57,695 nt of DNA from Micavibrio sp. (GCA_028290825.1 JAQGJB010000097.1:1-57695), one strand, 5' to 3'; counted from the first letter of the stretch, positions 43,991 through 53,381 are shown. The notes: a model not told the origin generated them from the sequence alone. A program made the numbers and translations.

Positions 43991-44407
43991 ATGCATACCA
44001 TTACCTATGTCAGCTCGGCTAAAGAATTATTTTCAGACGAAGCTTTGCTTCATCTGCTCGAGAAAAGCCGCGAGAATAATAAAAAGTTTAATATTACCGG
44101 CATGCTGCTTTACAAAATGGGCAACTTTATTCAATCCATCGAAGGCCCGGAAGAAGCTGTACAACAATTATATAGAAATATCCGCGCTGATAAAACGCAT
44201 CATACGGTTCTGACACTCATTGATGAACCGACTGACAGACGGGATTTTCCAGACTGGTCGATGGGCTTTCACAACATTTCCAAAGATTACTCTAAAATTC
44301 CGGCTTACAAGAATTTTATGAATGATTACGTGCCTCCGGTAAAACTTCATGAGATACAATCCGAGGCAAAAGTGCTATTGGAAAGTTTTAGAGGAAAACT
44401 CCGCTAG
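43991..44407 (+). CDS. BLUF blue-light photoreceptor, stand-alone
   Basis: FAD-binding light sensor. The 138-residue protein is essentially a BLUF domain with a short tail of about 40 residues. Every key residue of the AppA/BlrB reference set is present at a constant offset: Tyr6 (TYVSSA), Asn30 (SRENN), Gln48 (GNFIQSIEG), Trp89 and Met91 (FPDWSMGF). The photocycle hydrogen-bond network is therefore expected to work. There is no effector domain, so it must act through a partner, as PixD or BlrB do. GGAGAG precedes the ATG. The dehydrogenase gene starts 17 bases after its stop. Confidence 0.93.
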   Translation: MHTITYVSSAKELFSDEALLHLLEKSRENNKKFNITGMLLYKMGNFIQSIEGPEEAVQQLYRNIRADKTHHTVLTLIDEPTDRRDFPDWSMGFHNISKDYSKIPAYKNFMNDYVPPVKLHEIQSEAKVLLESFRGKLR

Positions 44408-44423
44408 CTGTATCAGGATTATC

Positions 44424-45362
44424 ATGACCCGTACTCTTCTTGCCCTCGGCAACCTTCTCCCAGATGAAATGGCTTTTCTGGAGCAACATTTCCGTGTCAT
44501 CCGCCTGTGGCGTGAGCAGGATCCCGAAGCGGTATTGCAGCAGGAACGCATGAATATCGTCGCCGTTCTCTCGATTGCAGGGGTTCCCGTGCGTACGCAT
44601 CTGATCGAGGCATTACCCAATCTTGAAATCATCGCCCAGAATGGTGTCGGCGTTGATAATATCGACCTGAAATTCACCGCGACGCGTGGCATCGCCGTCA
44701 CCAATACACCTGATGTTCTGACCGACGATACGGCGGATACGGCGCTGGCGCTCCTTCTGGCCGTTGCGCGCCGTGTGTGCGAAGGGGATATGTATGTGCG
44801 TGTCGGTAAATGGGCGAATGGCCCCATGCCGCTTGGCACTTCTCTGGCGGGAAAGACCGCAGGCGTTGTCGGCCTTGGCCGTATCGGTCATGCCATTGCG
44901 CGGCGCTGCGCGGCGTTTGGCATGAATATCGCCTATCACGGACGCAGCAAAAAAGACGTTCCCTATACTTATTACGACGATGTTAAGGTGATGGCAGAGG
45001 CCAGTGATTTCCTCATCCTCGCCTGCGCGGCGACGCCCCAGACGCGCGACCTGATTAATTATGATGTGCTGGAGGCTCTTGGCAAACGCGGCATTCTCGT
45101 CAACGTCGCACGGGGCAGCGTTGTGAAGGAACTCGACCTTCTGGCTGCGCTCAGCAACCGCACCATCGCCGGGGCGGGACTGGACGTCTACCAAAACGAG
45201 CCGAACGTGCCGGAAGCCCTGATCTCCATGGACAATGTGGTCCTCCTGCCGCATGTCGGTTCCGCCACGCTGGAAACACGGACAAAAATGGGGCAGCTTG
45301 TGGTCCAGAACCTGATGGCCCATTTTGAGGGCAGGCCGCTGCTGACCCCGGTTGCGGTCTAG
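44424..45362 (+). CDS. D-2-hydroxyacid dehydrogenase, glyoxylate/hydroxypyruvate reductase type
   Basis: The 312-residue oxidoreductase has the Rossmann motif GLGRIGHAIARR and then IAYHGRSKKD, where Arg-Ser after the second strand points to NADP(H). The catalytic Arg is in VNVARGSVV, the Glu in DVYQNEP and the His in LLPHVGSAT. It likely reduces glyoxylate or hydroxypyruvate (GhrB-like), but the substrate is not certain. AGGA lies before the ATG. The close spacing after the BLUF gene suggests one transcript. Confidence 0.9.
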   Translation: MTRTLLALGNLLPDEMAFLEQHFRVIRLWREQDPEAVLQQERMNIVAVLSIAGVPVRTHLIEALPNLEIIAQNGVGVDNIDLKFTATRGIAVTNTPDVLTDDTADTALALLLAVARRVCEGDMYVRVGKWANGPMPLGTSLAGKTAGVVGLGRIGHAIARRCAAFGMNIAYHGRSKKDVPYTYYDDVKVMAEASDFLILACAATPQTRDLINYDVLEALGKRGILVNVARGSVVKELDLLAALSNRTIAGAGLDVYQNEPNVPEALISMDNVVLLPHVGSATLETRTKMGQLVVQNLMAHFEGRPLLTPVAV

Positions 45363-45449
45363 CTGCACCAAATATGCGCACATTATATATGCGGTATATG
45401 TAGCGGCCTGATAAACCTGCCGATAACTCAAAGTTTTTTGGAAACAGGG

Positions 45450-45479
45450 TTGCATTGCACCACGGAATGCGGGTAATTA
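45450..45479 (+). promoter_or_regulatory. Putative promoter of the gene at 45525
   Basis: TTGCAT and TAATTA with an 18-base spacer. Weak support. Confidence 0.35.
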
Positions 45480-45524
45480 GCGTTCTTAATCAAAAACCAT
45501 AATCCTCAAAAGGGTGTGCCCGCG

Positions 45525-46040
45525 ATGAAATTCCTGCTGACCGTTCTTGCCGTTCTGACCTTAGCTGCGCCTGCCATGGCCGCCGACACCCCCGTCATCA
45601 GCGTCAGCCCGACACGCATCTCCGCCTGCTATACCGAGGATGAAGCCGTCGCCGAACAAGGCATCCGCATCCACAGCGAGCTGATGGTGATCGGCCTGAA
45701 CTGCCAGCATATGACCCCGCGCGGCCAGCAGAATCTTTACCAGGCCTACCGCGATTTCACTTCTAAAAACGCGGATATTTTCTCCGGTTATGAAAGCAAG
45801 CTGATCGGTTATTTTCAGCGGATCGGCACCGGTAACCCTGAAGGGCAGCTGAACGTCATGCGCACCCAGTTTGCCAACAAAATCTCCCTCGACGCAGCGC
45901 GTACCCGTCCGGATGTTTTCTGCTCGCATTATATGCCCCGTATCCAGAAGGCCTCAACCATGAGCCGCGCTGAAATCCAGAAATGGGCGTCCACCTTCTA
46001 CCCCGGCCACCCGGTCAGCCACCCGGTCTGCGGCAAGTAA
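45525..46040 (+). CDS. Secreted unassigned protein
   Basis: The 171-residue product has a clear signal peptide (KFLLTVLAVLTLAAPAMA) with an AMA-type cleavage site. The mature part is soluble, with four cysteines that could form two disulfides (ISACYTEDE, GLNCQHMTP, VFCSHYMP, HPVCGK). No family is recognised. An in-frame GTG three codons upstream is the alternative start; the ATG gives the better signal peptide. Confidence 0.75.
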   Translation: MKFLLTVLAVLTLAAPAMAADTPVISVSPTRISACYTEDEAVAEQGIRIHSELMVIGLNCQHMTPRGQQNLYQAYRDFTSKNADIFSGYESKLIGYFQRIGTGNPEGQLNVMRTQFANKISLDAARTRPDVFCSHYMPRIQKASTMSRAEIQKWASTFYPGHPVSHPVCGK

Positions 46041-46150
46041 GCCACATCCCGCCCGTAATGTTTTGTGTGCAAGTCTGAACGCAGGCTTGCCGCAACGCCC
46101 CGTGCCCCCGTATCCTGTGCTTTCATTACAAAAGAGCAGGGGCTTATTTC

Positions 46151-47578
46151 ATGAATTTATTCCGTAAAAAACCAATCGGCTTTGAATCCGACACGCACGG
46201 CCTCAAGAAATGCCTTAGTGCGGTTGATCTGACCCTGTTGGGCGTTGGTGCGATTATCGGCACGGGTATCTTCGTTCTGACCGGCCATGCTGCTGCAAAC
46301 CAGGCTGGCCCCGCGGTCATGCTCTCCTTCATCGTTTCCGGTCTTGCCTGTGCCTTTGCCGCGCTTGCCTATTCTGAACTTGCCGCCAGTGTCGGCGGGG
46401 CGGGAAGCGCCTATGGTTATTCCTACGCCGCATTCGGCGAATTGATTGCCTGGATAATCGGCTGGGATCTTATTCTTGAATACGGCGTTTCGGTTGCCGC
46501 CGTTGCCAATGGCTGGTCCGGGTATTTCAAGGATGCATTGAATTCCATCGGCCTGGGGCTTCCTCCCGCCCTGACCAAAGGGCCGTGGGCAATTGATGCC
46601 GTGGCCAAACTCCCCGATCCGGGGATTATCAATCTTCCTGCTGCGGGAATTATTCTGGCTCTGATGGTCATGCTGATCGTCGGGATCAAGGGCAGCGCGC
46701 GCCTGAATGCAGGAATGGTTCTCGTGAAACTGCTGACCATTGCCACGTTTATCGGTGTCGCCGTTTTCCACATCGAGCCATCCAACTGGGATAACTTCAT
46801 GCCGTTCGGCTGGTGGGGGCATGATGAAAAGGGTAGCCCTGTCGGCATCCTCGCCGGGGCGTCAGTTGTATTCTTTGCCTATGTCGGTTTCGACGCGGTT
46901 TCGACCGCCGTTGAGGAATCCAAAAATCCGCAGCGCGATGTGCCGATCGGCATTCTCGGCTCGCTGATCTTCTGCACTGTGATTTATATCGTCGTGTCCG
47001 GCCTGCTGACCCTGATCGTGCCATATACTGATCTCGGCGTATCATCCCCCGTTGCACACGCCTTGTTGCAGATCGGTGTGAACTGGGCGTCTGCTCTGGT
47101 GGCTACAGGTGTGATCTTCGGCCTTACCACTGTAATGCTTGTACTTTACTACGCTTTAACCCGGGTCATTATGGCGATGTCGCTCGACGGGCTTCTTCCC
47201 TCGGCTCTTGGCCGCGTAAGCGAAAAGACCCAGACGCCGGTCCGCAACACAGTGATCACGGGTGTTGTCATGGCTGTAATGGCGGGAATGATCCCGCTGG
47301 GGCTGCTTGCCGAACTGGTTAACATCGGCACGCTGGCCGCCTTCGTCCTCGTCTGCGGCGGCGTTATCGTGATGCGCAGGCGCCATCCGGAAATGCACCG
47401 TCCTTTCAAGGTGCCGGGCGGAATAACCATTCCGGTTCTTGGCATTTTTTCCTGCGGCGCATTGATCTGCTTCCTCCCCATCGAAACGCAGCTTCGCTTC
47501 GTCGGCTGGCTGGCCATCGGGATGGTGATTTATTTCGCCTACGGCATAAAACGCAGCCGCCTGAATATTGCAGGTTAA
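46151..47578 (+). CDS. Amino acid permease, APC superfamily
   Basis: The 475-residue inner-membrane transporter has about 12 membrane segments. TM1 has the typical GVGAIIGTGIFVLTGHA motif. The pattern, with AYSELAASVGGAGSAYGYSY in TM2-3, resembles the cationic amino acid transporter branch. The substrate is probably an amino acid, but which one cannot be read. The terminator follows immediately. Confidence 0.9.
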   Translation: MNLFRKKPIGFESDTHGLKKCLSAVDLTLLGVGAIIGTGIFVLTGHAAANQAGPAVMLSFIVSGLACAFAALAYSELAASVGGAGSAYGYSYAAFGELIAWIIGWDLILEYGVSVAAVANGWSGYFKDALNSIGLGLPPALTKGPWAIDAVAKLPDPGIINLPAAGIILALMVMLIVGIKGSARLNAGMVLVKLLTIATFIGVAVFHIEPSNWDNFMPFGWWGHDEKGSPVGILAGASVVFFAYVGFDAVSTAVEESKNPQRDVPIGILGSLIFCTVIYIVVSGLLTLIVPYTDLGVSSPVAHALLQIGVNWASALVATGVIFGLTTVMLVLYYALTRVIMAMSLDGLLPSALGRVSEKTQTPVRNTVITGVVMAVMAGMIPLGLLAELVNIGTLAAFVLVCGGVIVMRRRHPEMHRPFKVPGGITIPVLGIFSCGALICFLPIETQLRFVGWLAIGMVIYFAYGIKRSRLNIAG

Positions 47579-47593
47579 TTAAATTTGAGAATG

Positions 47594-47623
47594 AAAGGGC
47601 GGCATAATAATGCTGCCCTTTTT
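47594..47623. terminator. Bidirectional terminator between permease and SpoIIAA-like gene
   Basis: A 12-bp stem (AAAGGGCGGCAT, loop AATA, complement with one G-U) has T-rich tails on both sides. Confidence 0.85.
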
Positions 47624-47634
47624 CTTGCTGCTGG

Positions 47635-48015
47635 TTATTCGTTAACCCAGGCCAGAGCCGTCTGGAAGTCATCCGCATTGAAATAACGGACTTCGCATTT
47701 ATCCCTCTCTGCTTTGCGCAGTTTCAATTGGGAAATCATCATTGCGGGCGGATTGACTAACGCCATACGGGTTAGATGTGAACCGTATTTAAGGCCGAAG
47801 CCCATATCCATCTTTGTTGCCGCTTCCTCCCACCCTTCAAATTTTTTGTAAAGGATCAGCAGGCGGATTTCACCCTGCCGGGAAAGCATTTCATCAAAAA
47901 GCGTACCCGCGATTTCATATTTATCCGTGGTCAGCAATCCGTTGACAAGAAAACACAGGGCGCGGTCCGTACTTTCCGGCATAATTGATTCCGGCAGATT
48001 TCTTTCAAAAGTCAT
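47635..48015 (-). CDS. SpoIIAA-like (STAS-like fold) protein
   Basis: The 126-residue product fits the SpoIIAA-like family (PF11964), which has an alpha/beta fold related to STAS and SEC14 domains. The characteristic core reads LLILYKKFEGWEEAATKMDM then RMALVNPPAMMI, followed by EVRYFNADDFQTALAWV. Function in this family is poorly known; lipid or partner binding has been suggested. The longest frame is used; an ATG 12 codons in is possible. It is convergent with the permease. Confidence 0.75.
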   Translation of the reverse strand: MTFERNLPESIMPESTDRALCFLVNGLLTTDKYEIAGTLFDEMLSRQGEIRLLILYKKFEGWEEAATKMDMGFGLKYGSHLTRMALVNPPAMMISQLKLRKAERDKCEVRYFNADDFQTALAWVNE

Positions 48016-48192
48016 AAAATGTATAGCCTCGTTATAAAATACCTGGCAGCGCGGAAAATTGTCCGGGATGCCAAAAAATAATATGAATAAGTGCTTGGCG
48101 CGGGAACAATTGTACGGTCAGAGTTTATACAATTTAGTTAAACAGGCCAGATTTTTTCAGCGGTGTAGCCTTACGCTTTGCAAAGTAAAAAA

Positions 48193-48513
48193 TTATGCGG
48201 GGCAGGGCGAAAGAATAACAGGCGTGTAAACCTGCCTGATCCCGCCGTTTTCCAGGGGTTTCTGCTCAAGACTGTAAATCTGAAACATTACGCCGTTCGC
48301 AGGTTTGCTGGAAAAAGGGCGGTTGACGCTGACCACGGCCGCAGCGGGATTGCTGCGGGCCACCACCTGAAATTCGGTTGCCGTATTCCTGATGCAGTAA
48401 TTGGCTGCCCCCTCAAGTGCAAAGCCGATCAGTTGCGGGCCGGCCGGGGCATAGGAAGGATGGCCCGACATTCCCATCGTGGCGGCCATAAATATAGGTA
48501 CAAATCCAAACAT
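48193..48513 (-). CDS. Small unassigned protein, possibly exported
   Basis: The 106-residue product begins with a mildly hydrophobic stretch (FGFVPIFMAATMGMSGH) that could be a weak signal peptide. It has two cysteines (NYCIRN and SPCPA). No family is recognised. A GGAG is present but rather far from the ATG, so the start is uncertain. It lies between the SpoIIAA-like gene and the divergent giant coiled-coil gene. Confidence 0.5.
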   Translation of the reverse strand: MFGFVPIFMAATMGMSGHPSYAPAGPQLIGFALEGAANYCIRNTATEFQVVARSNPAAAVVSVNRPFSSKPANGVMFQIYSLEQKPLENGGIRQVYTPVILSPCPA

Positions 48514-48766
48514 GCTTTTTTATAATCTCCACATGCTTATTCATAATTTAAGCTGACACTATAGAAAAAATCAGCGGGCTCGCAAGGCTGGTAGTGGCAA
48601 TGCCCCGGTCGTCTTATTTAGGAAAATCTGACTTATTTTATAAAATCACACTCTGTGTATAACGCGAATCTTCCTGCCGTTTCATCTTGTTCGGCTCCGG
48701 CCTTCATGACTAAATCGAACTGTTCCAACACAACCAATTTATTGACGACCGATCGGGAGAAGCCTC

Positions 48767-51700
48767 ATGTCGAAGCCATTTTCTATGAATGAAGATGAAG
48801 TAAAAATCATTGAAAATCAACATGATGAAGTATCTTCTTCGGGTGACGCTTCAAATCCGCTGAGTGGCCTCACGGCCCGCCGGAGCAGCGAATATTCAAT
48901 CAGATCCGGCCTGAAAACCATGCGCATTTCCGCTGCGCCGGATCTCGACAATTCCCTGGGCGTCGTTCCCGATGCTGAACCGGTACGCGCCCGCGTGGAG
49001 GCAGATGAAGTTGACGACGAACCGGTTCTGATGCTGTCTTCAATGAACGCATCTTCCCTCGATTCAGGCTTTCTGGGACAAAGCCTGCAGATCGTTGGCG
49101 TCTTCCTCTCCATATTCTGGTTTGCAATCTGCGGCTTCTACCTGTTCGACCAGGCGATGACCGGCAAATTCACCTCCATGGCGCCGCAGGATCTCGGCGC
49201 GATGATCACCGGTTTTCTCGCCCCGATCGCGCTGCTGTGGATGACCATCTCCACCATCCAGCGTCACCGCGATATCCAGCGTTATGCCGAAGTCCTGCGC
49301 GGCGAGATGCAGAGCCTGATCTTCCCGACCGAAGAACGCTCCCGCATCATCAGCAAGGATATCGAGGCCCTGTGCCGTCAGGCATCGGAACTGGCGTCCT
49401 CGTCCAAAGCCGTGATCAAGGCAATCCACCGCGCACGCTCCGGCCTGCGTACGGAAGTCCGTGAATTCGTCGGCATTTCCAAGAAAACCGAATTTCACAT
49501 TGACCGTCTGGCCGACACGCTGCATGAACGCGCCGCGAAACTCGTCGTCCTGACCGAAGAAATTGAAGCCCGCACCGCCACTATCGACACCAAAACCAAA
49601 GAAGGTGCCGATGCCTGGGAAACCGCAACCCAGACCGTTCTGTCACGCGCTGGCGAAATGGAAACGCGCCTTGGTGCAGGGGCCGATAAAATCCTCACCG
49701 CTGCCGATGCTGCGGGTGAGAAAACCAAACAGATCGAAGCCAATCTGGAAGGCAGCTATGCCAACCTTAACAAGGCCGTCGATGATGTCGCCGGTCGCCT
49801 CGACTCTTTGAGCGGACGTTTCGACGAGCACACATCGGGTCTCTCACTCGCGGCTGAAAAAGTTTCCTCGGAAACTGCGCGCCTCAGCACCGAGATCGAA
49901 GGCCAGATCGACAATCTGGAAGACATGACCACACGTACCCTCGAAGCGATGGCTAAATCCAGCCAGACGATTCAGGACCACCGCGAAGCCCTCGATCAGG
50001 GTGCAGAGAACGTTGCGAAGCAGGCCGAGCGTATTGCCGGTACAATCAATACGTCCTTGCAAAACCTCAACGATGCGGCGGACAATATTGTTTCCCGCAC
50101 CGACACACTCGAAATCCGTATTGCCGTTCAGGCCGACTCCCTGCGCGATACCGCCCGCACGCTTTCCAGCGAGGCCGAGGCCATCGAGCAAGCTGGTGTT
50201 TCCGCTGCGCACAAACTCGGTGAAGCCATGGGTACGGCAATGACCGGTGCTGAATCCATTAGCGGCGCGGTTCGTCGTGCGATTGAATCGCTCGAAGCCT
50301 CAACCGCTTCGGCAAAAGATCAGGCGGAATCCCTGATCGCATCGACCAAAACACACATCGAAGAACTGAACGAAGCAGGCGAGGGCAATGTCGAACACAT
50401 CCGTTCCATCGTCACCATGCTGGAACAAAGCCGTACCCAGATCGAGGAGGCGTCACGCCTCACCGACGAACAGGTGAAGAAACTCTCCGACGCCGTCGAA
50501 GATCAGGCCGAGAAAATCACCGTATCGACCGCGAACGTGGTCGACCGGATCGATTCCGTCCGCTCCTCGCTGGCCGACCCGTTGCGTGAAATGGTGGCGG
50601 CAGTTGCCGATGCCGACAGCAAACATTCGGAAATCGAAACCACGCTGCGCCGCCGTGTCGAAGACCTCAACGAAGCCAGCACCAAAGCCCAGGACACTGT
50701 GGAGAACATCCGCAACGTCATGCGCAACCAGGCGCAGGATATTTCGAGCCTCGCGGGGCAGATTGCCGGAAACGCCCGTTCGATCAACGAACAGATGGCG
50801 CAGCAAAAAGACGGCCTCTCCGAACAGGTGCGCAAATCACTTGCCGATGTAGAACTGGTAAGGAAGGCCCTGGAGGATCAGGCGTCACGCCTCCATACGC
50901 TCTCGGATGGTGCGGTCAGTGATGTTTCGCTCCTCGAAGGGCACATTTCAAACCGCTATACCGAAGTCGCCCGTGTCGTGGAAAAAGCCATGGCCGATCT
51001 TGCCAGCCTTGATGACTCGGTTCGCGGCCATGCTGTGACCCTGAAGGGTCACTCGGAAGTCGCAGCCTCATCCATCAGCACCGTCCGCGATGCCCTGGAA
51101 GAAACCGCCAACAACTTCGAACCGCTTTTCGAACGCGCCATCGAACAGGCCAATGATACGCAGGGCCGCTATGACCGCCTGCGTTCATCCTTCGACGACA
51201 CGACGACCAGCAACCTGGAACGCCTGAAACAGATCGGCGTGGTCTTCGACGAGCGTCTGGTGAACCTCAAAACCGGTTCCGACGAAGCCGCCCGTATCCT
51301 CAAGACCTCCAGCGACGATCTGCAGGAACGCGTGATGGACATCGAAAGAGCAGCACGTTCGGCCAGCGTCAAGATGAGCGATATTCAGTCCTCCCTGGAA
51401 AACCAGTCATCCGACATCCATCTGCTGACCGACCAGTCACTGCTGAAAATCGAAAACATCCAGAAGGCCGTGAACGAGCAGTTCCATGACCTGACCGAAT
51501 CCGTTGGCCAGTCTCTGACCCGCATCAATGAGGTTGTTCAGGAACTGAACCGTTCCGCTCTGACCGTTGATACCGTATCCGACCGCGTCGTCGGACGTTT
51601 CACCGATGTTGGCGTTGCCGCCCGCAGCGAAAACGACCGCCTGTCCGACGCGGCCAGCAAGACCGTCGATGTGAGTGCTACCCTGATCGCTCAGGTACGC

Positions 51701-52561
51701 ACCGAAGCCGACGAAATGCTGCGTGCCGCCAAGGATACGCTGATGGAACTGAAGAAAACCGGCGATACCTTTGCAATGCGGACCCTCGAGGTATCAGAGC
51801 AAATGAAAGCATCCCTGCAAACCGCACAATCCTACGGCTCGGAACTCCGCAGCCAGGCGGGTGTGGTCGCGGAATCTTCCGTTGCCTCGTCGAACCGTAT
51901 CTCTCAGGCTGTTGTCGAACTGCGCAACCGTATGGGCGAAATTGATACCGCCGCTGCGGAAGCGACCAGCAAGGTCGAAAAAGCCCGCGACCGCCTGACC
52001 GTGGAATCGGAACGTCTGATCTCCGTCTCGACCGCCGCGACCCGTGCCGCCGACGAAACTGCCAATGCCTTTGGCCGCCAGTCGAACGCGCTCTTCAAAG
52101 CAGCACAGGAAGCCGCCGAGCACATCGATGAAATCCGCAAGACAGAAGGCCGCGTCCAGCGCGATGCTTTCCTGACCTCGGCCAAGTTCATCGTCGAAAG
52201 CCTACACTCCTTGTCTGTCGACCTGACCCGGATGATGGACGGCGAAGTGCCCGAGAAAACCTGGAAAGCCTTCCAGAAGGGCGATGTAGGCGCTTTCACG
52301 CGTCGCCTCAGCCAGCTTGGCAACGAAATGCCGATTGACCGCCTGCGTGACAAATTCGCCAATGACAGCGAATTCCGCACCTATGTTCAGCGCTTCCTGC
52401 GCCAGTTCGAAGATCTCTTCGATCAGGCCACGGCGAACGACCATGGCGATCTGTTGTCTTCGACTTTTGTTTCCAGCGATGTCGGACGCCTCTATGAGGT
52501 CCTCTGCCAGGCTGCCGGACGTGAAGCCAAGTTCAACCGCGAAAGTCAGCGCGTAGCCTGA
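48767..52561 (+). CDS. Giant membrane-anchored coiled-coil protein
   Basis: 1264 residues. Residues 1-105 are acidic and hydrophilic. Two membrane segments follow, about 107-128 and 143-164, with a short loop, so most of the protein is probably cytoplasmic. From about 170 to 1125 it is nearly continuous coiled coil with Ala/Ser/Thr-rich heptads, resembling chemoreceptor signalling domains in composition. The carboxy-terminal 130 residues form a separate, less repetitive domain (RDAFLTSAKFIVESLHSLSV, FTRRLSQLGNEMPIDRLRDK). The architecture is like the polarity scaffold TipN of Caulobacter, but I cannot show homology. GGGAGAAG precedes the ATG. It is a one-gene unit with a terminator. Confidence 0.85.
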   Translation: MSKPFSMNEDEVKIIENQHDEVSSSGDASNPLSGLTARRSSEYSIRSGLKTMRISAAPDLDNSLGVVPDAEPVRARVEADEVDDEPVLMLSSMNASSLDSGFLGQSLQIVGVFLSIFWFAICGFYLFDQAMTGKFTSMAPQDLGAMITGFLAPIALLWMTISTIQRHRDIQRYAEVLRGEMQSLIFPTEERSRIISKDIEALCRQASELASSSKAVIKAIHRARSGLRTEVREFVGISKKTEFHIDRLADTLHERAAKLVVLTEEIEARTATIDTKTKEGADAWETATQTVLSRAGEMETRLGAGADKILTAADAAGEKTKQIEANLEGSYANLNKAVDDVAGRLDSLSGRFDEHTSGLSLAAEKVSSETARLSTEIEGQIDNLEDMTTRTLEAMAKSSQTIQDHREALDQGAENVAKQAERIAGTINTSLQNLNDAADNIVSRTDTLEIRIAVQADSLRDTARTLSSEAEAIEQAGVSAAHKLGEAMGTAMTGAESISGAVRRAIESLEASTASAKDQAESLIASTKTHIEELNEAGEGNVEHIRSIVTMLEQSRTQIEEASRLTDEQVKKLSDAVEDQAEKITVSTANVVDRIDSVRSSLADPLREMVAAVADADSKHSEIETTLRRRVEDLNEASTKAQDTVENIRNVMRNQAQDISSLAGQIAGNARSINEQMAQQKDGLSEQVRKSLADVELVRKALEDQASRLHTLSDGAVSDVSLLEGHISNRYTEVARVVEKAMADLASLDDSVRGHAVTLKGHSEVAASSISTVRDALEETANNFEPLFERAIEQANDTQGRYDRLRSSFDDTTTSNLERLKQIGVVFDERLVNLKTGSDEAARILKTSSDDLQERVMDIERAARSASVKMSDIQSSLENQSSDIHLLTDQSLLKIENIQKAVNEQFHDLTESVGQSLTRINEVVQELNRSALTVDTVSDRVVGRFTDVGVAARSENDRLSDAASKTVDVSATLIAQVRTEADEMLRAAKDTLMELKKTGDTFAMRTLEVSEQMKASLQTAQSYGSELRSQAGVVAESSVASSNRISQAVVELRNRMGEIDTAAAEATSKVEKARDRLTVESERLISVSTAATRAADETANAFGRQSNALFKAAQEAAEHIDEIRKTEGRVQRDAFLTSAKFIVESLHSLSVDLTRMMDGEVPEKTWKAFQKGDVGAFTRRLSQLGNEMPIDRLRDKFANDSEFRTYVQRFLRQFEDLFDQATANDHGDLLSSTFVSSDVGRLYEVLCQAAGREAKFNRESQRVA

Positions 52562-52581
52562 TCACCCGGGGCCTGAGTATT

Positions 52582-52611
52582 AAAGAGCGCCATCAAGGCG
52601 CTCTTTTTTTT
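52582..52611 (+). terminator. Terminator after the giant coiled-coil gene
   Basis: A 10-bp perfect stem (AAAGAGCGCC and its complement), loop ATCAA, then nine T. Confidence 0.9.
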
Positions 52612-52795
52612 ATTCCTCAGGACTAAATCATACCGCGAATATCAAAAACTCTTCGCCATACCTGTCCCTTGCCTTGGCAAAGGATTGCCGATGACTGACA
52701 AATTCTTGGAGTTTACAATCAGGTGAACGCTGCCGTCCGGTGCGTCCTCTGGCTCAACAAGCCATAAAGATTCTTAAGCCCTGTCCGCCAAAGCA

Positions 52796-52924
52796 TTAAA
52801 GGCAGCGTGGATCTTTTTTGTAATGCGCGCTCGGCCCTGAATTACAACCGGCAAAGGCCAGTGAAAAGGCCAGGATAACGGAAGCGGAAATTTCATTATA
52901 CTTATTAGGGCCGTGGCATTGCAC
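52796..52924 (-). CDS. Candidate small lipoprotein, GTG start
   Basis: Open frame of 42 codons with a lipoprotein-like signal segment (ASVILAFSLAFAGCNSG), reminiscent of entericidin-type small lipoproteins, and a short polar tail. The GTG start overlaps the end of the upstream gene and has no ribosome binding site, so translation would need coupling to the upstream stop. The AGC lipobox is good, but -3 is Phe rather than Leu. Weak candidate. Confidence 0.3.
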   Translation of the reverse strand: MQCHGPNKYNEISASVILAFSLAFAGCNSGPSAHYKKDPRCL

Positions 52925-53381
52925 CGCAGACAACAGTCTTCTTCTGCGAAAGACTATACGGATTATCGGCATCTTTTTCATGAACATATTTTTCCGCCAG
53001 ATTAAGCAGTGTTTCATTCCTGTAATCTTTTAAAGGCTGGTCCCTGCTGTCGACAACGGGCATCAGCTGGCCGGTGGTCAGCCTGGAATAGGGGAGCATA
53101 TAATCTCCGGCGGCATTTTGCTTTACGGCGATGATACGAAACTGCACGCAATATGCGGCTGGGGATTTATTTCCTGCGGGTTGCTCATTCATGCGGATGA
53201 ACAGCCCGGATATCTCCGGCGAACCGCCCCAGGCCGAGGCCGGGATGATGGTATAACTGCCCGGTGTATCGTGCAGCATAGTCTGCATATGGCTTGTGAG
53301 AGGCGAAGGCATCACATCGGCACTTTGATAATCACACGCCGAAAGCGCGGCCATCGCAAAAACAGCGGCAATTTTTTTCAT
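52905..53381 (-). CDS. Predicted lipoprotein
   Basis: The 158-residue product has a lipoprotein signal peptide (KKIAAVFAMAALSAC) with the modified cysteine at residue 16. The mature part has mixed structure and two further cysteines (AYCVQFRI, VVCGAMP). No family is recognised. GGGA lies upstream of the ATG. The second, smaller lipoprotein-like frame lies at its 3' end on the same strand. Confidence 0.75.
   Translation of the reverse strand: MKKIAAVFAMAALSACDYQSADVMPSPLTSHMQTMLHDTPGSYTIIPASAWGGSPEISGLFIRMNEQPAGNKSPAAYCVQFRIIAVKQNAAGDYMLPYSRLTTGQLMPVVDSRDQPLKDYRNETLLNLAEKYVHEKDADNPYSLSQKKTVVCGAMPRP

Noticed and set aside
43852-44022. 56-codon plus-strand frame before the BLUF gene
   Set aside because: It has AAGG upstream but overlaps the BLUF start in another frame and shows no protein-like features. 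Probably chance.
52628-52753. 41-codon minus-strand open frame with protein-like sequence but no start codon
   Set aside because: It reads plausibly (for example SFAKARDRYGEEF) and could be a gene remnant, but an open frame this long is expected by chance and nothing else supports it.
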